Positions 45,378-56,000 of a DNA stretch of 64,000 nucleotides are shown here, piece by piece; the first letter of the stretch is position 1; every line of letters begins with the position of its first letter. This DNA is from JABCZH01 sp963803775. GTDB lineage: Bacteria > Acidobacteriota > Terriglobia > Terriglobales > Acidobacteriaceae. The DNA lies in NCBI GenBank assembly GCA_963803775.1, contig CAWDNS010000007.1, positions 124,001-188,000 on the forward strand, written 5' to 3'. Below the pieces are notes generated by a model. It saw only the letters and a list, made by a program, of their open reading frames with translations, made no database searches and was not told the DNA's origin. The translations under genes were made by a program, and so were the position numbers.

Positions 45378-46136
45378 TCAGGTAGCCACAACGAGACCGC
45401 CTGCGGCACGAATGACCTCCCCGGTGATCCAGGCTGATTCGTCTGACGCCAGGAACACTGCCAACGGGGCGATATCCGTGACGCGACCGAGTCGGCCGAG
45501 CGGCGTCTTCGCAGCCAAAGCCGCGCCGGCACCACCCTCAAACGTCCCTGCGGCTACGTTGCCTTCGGTTTCGGTATAACCGGGAGCGATGGCGTTGACG
45601 CGTATCTTGCGCGGTGCCAGTTCGAACGCCAATCCCCTGGTCAGCGTTTCGATGGCGCCTTTCGTGGAAGCGTACAGCAGCGCCCCCGGCACCGGATGCG
45701 AGCCGACGATAGAGCTCAGGTTGATGATGCTCCCACCGTCGGCCCCGAACCGCTTGATCGCCTCCTGCACGGTGAGAATCGCTCCGAGAACATTGATGTC
45801 GTAGTGGAGGCGAAAGCTCTCTTCGGTAATCTCCGCGATCGCGCCGAAGCGGAAGACCCCGGCGTTGTTGACCAAAACGTCCAGTCTTCCGAACGCAGAA
45901 TCCACTTCTTTGAATAACCGCGCCACATCTGCGGCCTTGGATACGTCGGCCCCGACCGCGATTGCCTCGCCTCCGTTGTCGGTGATCGCCCGAGCGACGC
46001 GCTCGGCGCCTTCCCGGTCGGAGGAATAGTTCACGGCAACACGCGCGCCCGCAGCTCCCAAGCCCGTTGCAATCCCAGCGCCTATGCCTTTGGACGCGCC
46101 CGTCACGATTGCCACTTTATTAGACAGTCTGCTCAT
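45378..46136 (-). CDS. Short-chain dehydrogenase/reductase
   Basis: 252 aa from the second of two in-frame ATG codons (MSRLSNKVAIV). Rossmann TGASKGIGAGIA, the NNAG motif, a catalytic Ser in NLSSIVGSHPVPG, YASTK (Tyr, Lys), and PGYTETEGN. This is a classical SDR with NAD(P)H; the basic residue after strand 2 (NYSSDREGA) fits NADP. It resembles 3-oxoacyl-ACP reductase FabG-like enzymes. It lies 57 bp after the diadenylate cyclase gene and 55 bp before the crotonase. Confidence 0.92.
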   Translation of the reverse strand: MSRLSNKVAIVTGASKGIGAGIATGLGAAGARVAVNYSSDREGAERVARAITDNGGEAIAVGADVSKAADVARLFKEVDSAFGRLDVLVNNAGVFRFGAIAEITEESFRLHYDINVLGAILTVQEAIKRFGADGGSIINLSSIVGSHPVPGALLYASTKGAIETLTRGLAFELAPRKIRVNAIAPGYTETEGNVAAGTFEGGAGAALAAKTPLGRLGRVTDIAPLAVFLASDESAWITGEVIRAAGGLVVAT

Positions 46137-46192
46137 ATTCACCATTGGTTCTTGATGCGAAGTGGTTTAGTCGCTCACTTCGCGATCGAGGC

Positions 46193-46762
46193 TTATCGCA
46201 GACTTGGCGTCAAAATCGTGAGTTCGCCGACTTGTTCCTTCTTCGCGCTGCCACCCAGGTGGGCGTGATCCATCATCCAAATCTCGGGAATGATTTCACC
46301 GACCAGTTGGCCATGACAAAAAAGTCGCACCACCGAACTCTCAGAAACCACAATACCCACCGCCTTCGTAACAGCGCTCATATTGGCAGCGGCAATGTGC
46401 CGGCTGCCAAGTCCCAGCGGCACGTCCACTTGTGCGGCCACGGCATCAAGGTAGCGGCACGCAGAAAGCACAATGCCTTCGCGACTAACCACAAACGCAC
46501 CGTCCAGCTGTGCCAATTCCTTGATGGTTCCGCGAAGATTGAGATTGGTGACGTGCAGTGAAGACTCGGAATGCCCCGATAACGGATCCAAAATCAACGG
46601 TCTGGATCTCGCAAGTACGGCATTTTCATCCCCGAGTGTAAATACCGTGCCAACGCGTCTTCCCTCCCGGCCCTCGCGAGCAATTTCGACTGCGAGCCCA
46701 ATCAGGGACTCAAGGACATCAGGATCATATTCCGTTACCTGGCAGAGAATACTCTCAAACAT
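46193..46762 (-). CDS. Diadenylate cyclase (DAC/DisA_N) domain protein
   Basis: 189 aa, one DAC domain. The catalytic motifs that define the family are present: LAQLDGAFVVSREG (DGA) and GLGSRHIAAANMS (RHxAA). It should join two ATP into c-di-AMP, a second messenger for osmotic and cell-wall control. It lacks the DNA-binding part of DisA and the membrane helices of CdaA, so it is a stand-alone cytosolic type, as in DacZ-like proteins. Effectors are not in the window. Confidence 0.85.
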   Translation of the reverse strand: MFESILCQVTEYDPDVLESLIGLAVEIAREGREGRRVGTVFTLGDENAVLARSRPLILDPLSGHSESSLHVTNLNLRGTIKELAQLDGAFVVSREGIVLSACRYLDAVAAQVDVPLGLGSRHIAAANMSAVTKAVGIVVSESSVVRLFCHGQLVGEIIPEIWMMDHAHLGGSAKKEQVGELTILTPSLR

Positions 46763-46985
46763 CCATCAACTCCTCGCCTGGCTAGCTGACACCGACTATA
46801 AGGTAAATGCACTCTGTTTTGGATGAAAGCCACACCAAGAAGATGCAGGCGTTTCCAGCTGACGAAGAAATCGGATCCTGCCGTAGGGTCGGCAAGAAAT
46901 CGCCGACATTGTCATGGAATCATTCACTAATTGACCGCGATCCGGCAATTCTCAATGAGTGTAAACGCCTGATAGCGTCAATTGA

Positions 46986-48095
46986 CTATTGCAGCTTCTG
47001 CGGCTTCGCGTACTCGGCCTTGGCTTGCTTCAGAATGGGGAGGTCCTGGTCGGCATTTTTCCACTCCGCGAAAAAGGCCTCGTAGGCAGCACGGCTTTTG
47101 GCAACGTCTTTCTGCATTGCGTAGGAACGGGCCAGGCCCAGTTGCGACACAACCAAGATGGGGCTCAAAGGGGACACACCGCGATGCGCCAGAATCGCGC
47201 TGAATTCCCCAGTGGCATCTTCGGCGCGCCGGAGGCGAAGGTAAGTTAACGCACGGATGTAGTTTGGAAGGAACTCGGCGACCGTACCAAACTCGAAAGG
47301 CTGCACCCGATCAAGGGTACGCAAGGCCGCGTCGGCTTGACCAAATCTTAACTGAGAAGCGGCGAGCACAAGCGGTGCATCCAATTCGTTCAGAAACGTA
47401 TCAACGGGATACTCGTGCAGCAGGTCATTGATGATCTTCTGGGCTTCGCGTTCCTGGCCGCTGAGGACCATGACTCTGGCTGCGCTTTGTTTGATTTCCT
47501 TTGAATCGGTCAACCGGAGCGCCTGGCTAATGGCTTGCGTAGCGGCGGAACCTCGACCGTATAGAGCTTCGCCGCGTGCGAGACTGAGGAGCATATCGGC
47601 CGCGATCTCCGACAAGCCAGATCCGACCGAGACATCCACCCCGTGGCGTGTCCGTTGACTTGCGTTCTCGAGACGTCCGTCGTGGAGGTCGGTGATCACC
47701 AACAAAGCGATTACGGATGGCTCGTCGGCGTTTTGCTCCATCCAGTTCCGTTCTCTTTCGAGCGTGGCTTGATCGGACCGCAGCATTGCCAACTGGTAGC
47801 GCTCTGCGTGGTCATGTGGACTGATTACCTGATCGAGAGGAATAGTCCGGAGGACGGCTTCTGCCTGGTCGTAACGGCCCTGTGCACGCAAAACGAACCC
47901 CAAGTTGAAGACCGCGCGTGGCACAGTCGGAAAGAGGTCTTTGTTCTTCTGAAACTCAACCCTCGCTTTTTCGTATACACCGAGGTGTTGGTAGGATAAC
48001 CCTACCAAATTATGGGGTCGAAAGTCGTTCGGCTGCAGGGTTTCCCAGGTTTGCAAAATCTCAATCGCCTTATAGAGCTCTCCGGTAACATCCAA
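46986..48095 (-). CDS. C-terminal readable segment of the broken kinase: TPR array
   Basis: 369 codons holding at least six TPR-like pairs: DFRPHNLVGLSYQHLGVYEK, VPRAVFNLGFVLRAQGRYDQ, AADMLLSLARGEALYGRGSA, AARVMVLSGQEREAQKIIND, QLRFGQADAALRTLDRV and LVVSQLGLARSYAMQKDVAK. In the restored protein it would follow the HAFALREKLPENEK segment read just upstream in the same frame from 48170. The frame is long and clean, which argues against long-standing decay. Confidence 0.6.
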   Translation of the reverse strand: MDVTGELYKAIEILQTWETLQPNDFRPHNLVGLSYQHLGVYEKARVEFQKNKDLFPTVPRAVFNLGFVLRAQGRYDQAEAVLRTIPLDQVISPHDHAERYQLAMLRSDQATLERERNWMEQNADEPSVIALLVITDLHDGRLENASQRTRHGVDVSVGSGLSEIAADMLLSLARGEALYGRGSAATQAISQALRLTDSKEIKQSAARVMVLSGQEREAQKIINDLLHEYPVDTFLNELDAPLVLAASQLRFGQADAALRTLDRVQPFEFGTVAEFLPNYIRALTYLRLRRAEDATGEFSAILAHRGVSPLSPILVVSQLGLARSYAMQKDVAKSRAAYEAFFAEWKNADQDLPILKQAKAEYAKPQKLQ

Positions 48096-48292
48096 GTAGT
48101 AACGCCCTTCGACGTTTGCCTTTTCGTTTTCGGGGAGTTTTTCGCGTAAGGCGAAGGCGTGCCTGAGTGTCGTCCGTTGCTCGCTTTGTTTCGTTCAACT
48201 TGTAATCCTCGAGCCCCAGGATCTCCCAGGCTTCGGCAAAATTGGGATCGAGCTCGGTCGCTTGGCGGAGCATCGCGGCGCCCTGCTTATCC

Positions 48293-49222
48293 TCAACTCC
48301 CTCGAGCTTGTCGCCCGCCAGGAAAGCCTTGTAGGCTGGCAAGGAAGCCGTAGGCAAGGGCGCCGGCGTGTTGCCGAGAGGAGTTGCCGGAGAGCTGGAG
48401 ACGGGATGCTGCTGCAAGCTGACTCACCGCAAGCATCACGTCGTCTTTGCTTTTAGCCTCGCCGTTCTGTTGGGCCACAATCCGGCCTGAGCCGCATTCC
48501 CGCACCGAGAGAGCCAGCACGTAACCTCCGCCCTGCGGCTTAATTTCTCCATCCGTGAAGAAACTGCCTTTATTGCGTTCACACAGCTCCTGGGCGAGTT
48601 CCGGAGTGAAGCGTTCATCCAGACTCTTTCCTGCGCTCTGCAACATATGCACAAGATCGTCTGGGTCAGCATCCACAACTCGAACAGCTGGGGAACGATT
48701 CAATTCACTGGCCACGATGACGCGCAGTACGTCGTCAAAAACACCGTCATCGGTGGAGTTGCTGAACTCCGCGACGTACAGCGGCGCGCGGCCATTTGTG
48801 GGCAGAACTGAGCGGGAGCGGTATTTGTAAATGCCGACGCTGATTGCGGCAAAGACCACAAAGGCAGCCGTGAAAACCATCCATCTGCGGATGCCCAGAC
48901 GAGGATGCAAACTGGTTTTCGCTCCGCTCAGGTTCTGCGCCGTTGTTACTCTTCCCGACTCAGTGTCGCGCTTTACTCGTTGCAGATCTGCACGTATGTC
49001 GGCAGCGTGCTGGTAGCGCAGACTGCAGTCCTTCTCCAGTGCCTTGAGGATCATTGCTTCCAGAGCCGGTGGCAACCTTTGCATCGACCTGCGAAGGCGG
49101 AACTGGTTCCTGGTGAAGAATCGCGCCGCAAATCTCTCCGGCACTTGCGCCATCAAACGGCAGGTTGCCGGTTGCCATCTCGTATAGCACCACCCCGTAA
49201 GAGAACAAGTCGGTTCGGGCAT
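48293..49222 (-). CDS. Middle readable segment of the broken kinase: C-lobe, membrane helix, sensor part
   Basis: Within this frame the true protein runs from about 49072 (PPALEAMILKALEKDCSLRY, end of the kinase C-lobe) through the membrane helix to about 48400. The part after the helix (RAPLYVAEFSNSTDDGVFDD, LNRSPAVRVVDADPDDL, ELAQELCERNKGSFFTDGEI) resembles the extracytoplasmic domain found between kinase and TPR in acidobacterial kinases, a possible ligand or TolB-like domain. Residues encoded upstream of 49072 in this frame are not part of the protein. Confidence 0.6.
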   Translation of the reverse strand: MPEPTCSLTGWCYTRWQPATCRLMAQVPERFAARFFTRNQFRLRRSMQRLPPALEAMILKALEKDCSLRYQHAADIRADLQRVKRDTESGRVTTAQNLSGAKTSLHPRLGIRRWMVFTAAFVVFAAISVGIYKYRSRSVLPTNGRAPLYVAEFSNSTDDGVFDDVLRVIVASELNRSPAVRVVDADPDDLVHMLQSAGKSLDERFTPELAQELCERNKGSFFTDGEIKPQGGGYVLALSVRECGSGRIVAQQNGEAKSKDDVMLAVSQLAAASRLQLSGNSSRQHAGALAYGFLASLQGFPGGRQARGS

Positions 49223-49354
49223 CCAGTTCCTTCGCCCGCACCTGCTCCGGCGACATATAAGCCACCGTGCCCAACAAGTGCACCCTCGCTCGTCAGTTGT
49301 GCGGCATCGGAATCGAGCGAAACCGTTACCGAATCGCTTCCAGCCGAGGCGGGT

Positions 49355-49828
49355 TTAGCAATCATCTTCGCCAGCCCGAAGTCGAGGATCTTGGCGTGGC
49401 CGGCCTGAGTGACAAAGATGTTCGCTGGCTTGATGTCGCGGTGGATAATTCCGGCCGCGTGAGCGGCATCGAGTCCATCGGCGATTTCGATGGCCAGCGG
49501 AAGCAAAACCTCCATCTCCAGCGGGCGTCCGGCAATGCGATGCTTTCAGGGTTACGCCCTGCAAAAACTCCATGGCGATGAACTGGCGGTCCTCGTGATG
49601 GCCAATTTCATAGATCGTGCAGATGTTGGGGTGGTTCAGCGCGGAAGCGGCACGGGCTTCCCGGCGGAAGCGTTCCAGGGCCTGCGGGTCTTGGGCAACG
49701 TTGTCAGGAAGGAATTTCAGAGCGACGAAGCGTCCAAGATCGATGTCTTCGGCTTTATAGACCACACCCATCCCCCCGCCGCCGAGTTTCTCGACGATGC
49801 GGTAATGCGAGATGGTCTGGCCAATCAT
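49355..49828 (-). CDS. N-terminal readable segment of the broken kinase: N-lobe
   Basis: The start of the kinase gene, with the glycine loop LGGGGMGVVYKAED, the ATP-binding Lys in VALKFLPDN and the alpha-C Glu in RFRREARAAS. True sequence ends near 49543 (MEFLQGVTLK); after that the frame gives unrelated residues. Without the HRD and DFG motifs, which lie in the next frame (49153-49515), this segment cannot be an active kinase by itself. Confidence 0.55.
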   Translation of the reverse strand: MIGQTISHYRIVEKLGGGGMGVVYKAEDIDLGRFVALKFLPDNVAQDPQALERFRREARAASALNHPNICTIYEIGHHEDRQFIAMEFLQGVTLKASHCRTPAGDGGFASAGHRNRRWTRCRSRGRNYPPRHQASEHLCHSGRPRQDPRLRAGEDDC

Positions 49829-50115
49829 TGGCGCTGAAATCTTAGGTCTGGGAAGCCGGGCAAGTCAATGAAAGTGGGGGAGATGGTGGTGGCTCAAGAG
49901 GACAGTTGACGAAAAAGCTCTATTACACTCATTGAGTCAAGCCCCGTCCGCGCTCCGCAGTCGAACACGATCCGTGGGAAAGTATTGCGCCTATTGGTAA
50001 AAGGTGGCATGGGGAGCGCGATGCGCCCCCACGAGCCAGAAAAAGCGACGACTTCGGTTTAGCCGATCCAAACAATAGCCACGGCCCGAGTTGCCAGCTT
50101 GCCTTTTTCCAGATC

Positions 50116-52362
<2,247 letters not shown>

Positions 52363-52408
52363 ATAGTTTCCGTCCTTCAAATCGTGACTATGTACTGCGT
52401 GAAAAAAA

Positions 52409-52837
52409 CTACTTTTTGGCGCTGCAGCGGCGGCAGAGGCCAAAGACCTCGACCAACGGCTGCGTCAGATCAAAGCCATCCGGCAGATGCCGGGATAGCC
52501 GTTTAAAATCGATGAACTCTCCTTCAATGTCCTGCACCGACTTGCATCGCGAGCAAACCAGGTGGTGATGCGGTTCGAGATTGCCGTCCACGCGCAACGT
52601 GGTCGCATGAGGAGTGACCTCTCGCAGCAATCCACACTCGATAAAAAGCCGCAGGTTGTTGTAGACCGTAGCGACAGAAATGGACGGAATACGACGTCGG
52701 ACCGCGGCATAAATATTTTCTGGAGAATGGTGCCCGTGGGAGGCGATGACGGCCTCATAGACCACCTGACGCTGGTGCGTGACCGCTAAACCGTGCTTCG
52801 CGGCCAGCTCGCGGAAATGTTTATGGGTGAGGCGCAT
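52409..52837 (-). CDS. perR: Fur-family peroxide-responsive repressor (PerR-like)
   Basis: 142 aa. Winged-helix N-terminus (AVTHQRQVVYEAVIASHGHH, SVATVYNNLRLF) and a metal-binding C-terminus. Ligands matching PerR: His in SHGHHSPEN, Asp in LRVDGNLEPHHHLV and Asp in SVQDIEG, the last being the PerR-type Asp rather than Fur-type Glu. A structural zinc site is formed by CSRC and CRRC. It should sense H2O2 by iron-dependent His oxidation and derepress katG. A PerR-box-like site lies just upstream of its own start. Confidence 0.85.
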   Translation of the reverse strand: MRLTHKHFRELAAKHGLAVTHQRQVVYEAVIASHGHHSPENIYAAVRRRIPSISVATVYNNLRLFIECGLLREVTPHATTLRVDGNLEPHHHLVCSRCKSVQDIEGEFIDFKRLSRHLPDGFDLTQPLVEVFGLCRRCSAKK

Positions 52838-52847
52838 GATTATTGAA

Positions 52848-52862
52848 TAATAACTATTATAA
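52848..52862. promoter_or_regulatory. PerR-box-like operator
   Basis: Read on the minus strand, TTATAATAGTTATTA matches the 15-bp Fur/PerR box consensus (TTATAATNATTATAA) at 12 of 14 defined positions. It ends 11 bp upstream of the perR start. The flank TTATTGAATAATAA adds a second partial half-site. Confidence 0.6.
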
Positions 52863-52925
52863 AACGACGGAGAGCAGTGTCAACCGAAATCTTTCCCTGT
52901 GAGCAATGCGATCGCGGCGTAGTGC

Positions 52926-53006
52926 TGGTAGCCGCGGTAGGAATTGAACCTACACTCCGCGGATTAGAAATCAGTTGCTAAGCAGGTGGGCTGCGATAGT
53001 TTCAAC
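52926..53006 (-). repeat. 3' fragment of tRNA-Arg(TCT) with shared flank, copy 1
   Basis: Minus-strand reading gives an anticodon-arm part (ACTGATTTCTAATCCG), a T-arm (GTAGG-TTCAATT-CCTAC), acceptor 3' strand and ACCA. No matching D-arm or 5' acceptor precedes it. A 33-bp block (52960-52992) is identical to 60089-60121, and another 15 bp beyond are nearly so. It looks like a displaced tRNA 3' end, as left by tRNA-targeting integration, not a functional tRNA. Confidence 0.6.
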
Positions 53007-53095
53007 GGTGGCGGATGTTAAGCTCGGCCAGCCTATTTGTGGCAATGCTGGTCCAAAAAACCGTTTTTGGTGTCCCGATTCTATACCCAAATGAC

Positions 53096-56000
53096 TTAGT
53101 CCGCCGCCATGCTCTCTGCTTCTGGTTCGAGTTGTGGTGGCTCGAACTCAGCTGTTTCGGGCACGGTTTGCCCGCGCATCTCCGCTTCCAGCGCAGCCAG
53201 CTGGGCTTCGATTTCTTGGTTGGCCTTGCGCTTGCGGATGACCTCTTCGCGGTAGCGGCGCAAGAAATAATCGATGGTCTCGACGCGAATTCTGATGGAG
53301 CCGGTGGGCTTGTTCTCGTCCAGATCCTTGAAGCAGAAGTACGGCGTGCCCGATTGCTCGATGATCCCCTCAACTACGCCATAGATAGGAGCATCGTGGC
53401 CGCACTTGAAGCTGGAGATTTCAAGGGCCACCAGGTTGGGATGCCGCGCCGTAAACTTCGCCGCCCAGACTTTGTGGTTGGTGCTGCAAGAGTAGGAATT
53501 TTTCCAGGCATCGGTGATGTCGAGCGGGTGAGTAATAACTCCGGCCCGAACTTCGTCCCCGAACAGACGCTCCAGCAGATCTTCATCGAGAGGTAACGTG
53601 TTCTGCGAGAAGATGGGGTAGCCCAGTTTCTGGAACTCTTCCATGATCTCGTGGTTTAGACCGGGATCGTGGTGATATGGCCGGCCCAGCATGACGATGC
53701 CGATGCGGTCTTCGCGCTCGAGCTGGTCCATCACTTGCCGAGCGCGTTTGCGGATGCTGGCTTCATAATCGGCCAGCGCCTTGTAGCCGATTTCAACCGC
53801 GCGGTCGTTTTCTTCCTGCGATAAACCCATAATAGGTTGCCACGCTTGCAGCATCTGGTGCGCAAACAGCTTGCGGTCGGCAAAGTTCAGCACCGGATCC
53901 ACATACTTAACGTTGTGTTCGGCAAAAACGTCGTTCTCCTTTGTAAATGCCGCCTTCACCGTTTCCGGCGTCGCGGTCACGGTTGGGCACGCATTGGCGC
54001 CAACGATCTTCACCAGCGGCGACGTGAGCACGTCATACATGGGGAAGAAGATCACGTCGAGCGGTTTCTTGCGGTGTTTCTCCTGAATCAAGTTGTAAAC
54101 GTGCGAAATGCCGATTTTCGCCGGGAAGCATGGATCGATTGCCCCGCGGCTGGCGCCAGCGCGGTACAAATCCGAACTGGTGTAATCCGAGTAGATGATG
54201 TTCTCCGGCTGCACGCCGAGGCTCTCGAGGTAACCATTGAAGAGCGGTGCGTAGGTGTAGATGTTCAGCACGCGCGGAATGCCAACGCGTAGCTTCTTGC
54301 GTTTGTCCATCAGTGGAACGCGGGCCTTGGCTTCCTTGTTCCAGAACTTCGTCACTGGCACGGGGTCGGCCACACTCTCGGGGCTTACTGAACGGAAAAC
54401 TTCGTGGGCTGCAATGTCCACGAAATTAAGATATTTCTCTTTAATCTCGTCGAGGCCGGCCTTGATGTCCTTCATGTCGTTGACATCTTCCACCAGGCCT
54501 TTTTCGCAGGTGGCGATAATCAGCCGCTGTTCGCCGTGCATCAGGGGGACTTTGGTGACCTTCTCAATCGCTATGAAACTCTTCTCATCCTTGGGGACAG
54601 TGCGGATGTCGATGAACGTGCGCAGGCAATTGTTCTTGCAGAAATTGCAACGCGTAGATTCGTTGCGGGTGGTGCGATATTCGATCTTGCGGACGGCGTC
54701 GAGACCGACGAAAGTCGTCTGCTGGCCGTTCTTCCAAAGGCGGACCGACTCAACCGCCGCACCGATGGCTCCCGACTCGCCGCAGAATTCGTGGACGATG
54801 ATTTCCGGCTTCTTGCCAGCCGCGCGGAAGCTGCTATTGATGAAGTCCACTTCAGCCTTCACCACTGCCATATTGTTCTGCGTACCCCCTTGCAGAACGA
54901 AGCGTGTGCCCAAGGCCGCGAGGTTAGGAATGCTGGCCACGTATAGGAAAACGTTCTTGGGAAGCACGGCCGCCAGACCCGCGAGGATTTCCTCCGCTCG
55001 CCAGCCCTGGCGCTGGAAGTTCACAATATCCGATTGCATGAAGACCGCGCAGCCGTAACCAAACACCGGCATCGATCGCGCCGAAAACGCCAGATCGGCA
55101 TATTGCTCGACGCCCAATCCAAAACCTTCCGCCGTGGATTGTAAGAAGTAGCCGTTGCCCGCCGAGCACTGGGTATTCAGCTTGAAATCTTTCACTCGAC
55201 CGTTGTGCAGAATGATGATCTTGATGTCCTGCCCGCCCACATCGACAATGACGTGCGGATCTTCATAAAATTTGAGTGCCGACTCAGTGTGCGCTACGGT
55301 CTCCACTAGCGCCACGTCGGCGTGCAGCACATCTTTCAAGATGTCTTTCGCATAGCCGGTCGTCGCAACTCCCAAAACTTCGAGCTTTGCCTTCGGCGCT
55401 TCTACCTGGCCGCGCAAGTTCTCGAACATCTCGATGGTGTCCTGAATCGGATTCCCGTTCGAGAGCTGGTAAGACTTGCAGAGGATGTCACCGTTTTCGT
55501 TGAGTAGGACAGCCTTGGTGGAAGTCGAGCCGCCATCGATCCCGATAAAGCCGCCGACCGTCTGGTTGATGCTGAAGGTCGCCGGAATAAACTTCTTGCG
55601 GCGGTAGCTCTCTTTGAATCCGTCCAGCTCGTGGTCGCTGGCGGTCAGGCCTTTAGCGCCTGACTTGGCCTTCTCCTCTTGACGTCCGTACTCGATGTAG
55701 TGCACCAGCTTCTCATAACCGTGGTAGCAGCCGACGCAGTCTTCTTCAGTCTTGCCGAATTCAATCGCACCTAGGGCGGCAAAGTATTGGGCGTTTTGCG
55801 GGACCTTAATCAGATCCTCGGGCTTCGCACCATCCGGTATCTGAACCTTGCGCTCCTGCCACATCCGAGGAATGTTCGCCTGCCATGCTTCGCGCATGCC
55901 TTTGATGAAGCTGTTCGGACCACCGAGCAGTAGCACATGTGGACGCAGCGTGTGGCCGCGAGTTAACACGCTGAGATTCTGTAGAACGATAGCTTCGAAA

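Larger units (their letters stand above)
46986..49828 (-). pseudogene. Ser/Thr kinase with TPR array, five +1 frame displacements
   Basis: A gene of about 947 codons now read in six frame pieces. Kinase lobe 1 (MIGQTISHYRIVEKLGGGGM, Lys in VALKFL) is in the first piece; HRDIKPANIF and DFGLAK in the second; TVAYMSPEQVR in the third; the C-lobe, a membrane helix (MVFTAAFVVFAAISVGIYKY) and a periplasmic domain in the fourth; then TPR-like repeats (EAWEILGLEDYKLN; HNLVGLSYQHLGVYEKARVE). Frame changes lie near 49543, 49270, 49073, 48370-48420 and 48171. At each, removing one base restores the family sequence (for example LVGTVAYMSPEQ and LRHAFALREK). All five are extra bases. Confidence 0.8.

Noticed and set aside
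45323..45541. N-terminal extension of the crotonase
   Set aside because: The 73 upstream codons are basic and low in family signal, and a ribosome site sits directly before the ATG at 45322.
52363..52443. 27-codon extension of KatG
   Set aside because: It overlaps the PerR-like gene; MENTLASSSG at 52362 is the better start.
52926..52979. Functional tRNA-Arg
   Set aside because: Only the anticodon-to-3' part is present; no D-arm or 5' acceptor strand pairs with it, and the anticodon stem has two mismatches.
54261..55058. 265-codon plus-strand frame within the activase gene
   Set aside because: Antisense to a gene with clear ASKHA motifs; composition is that of a shadow frame.
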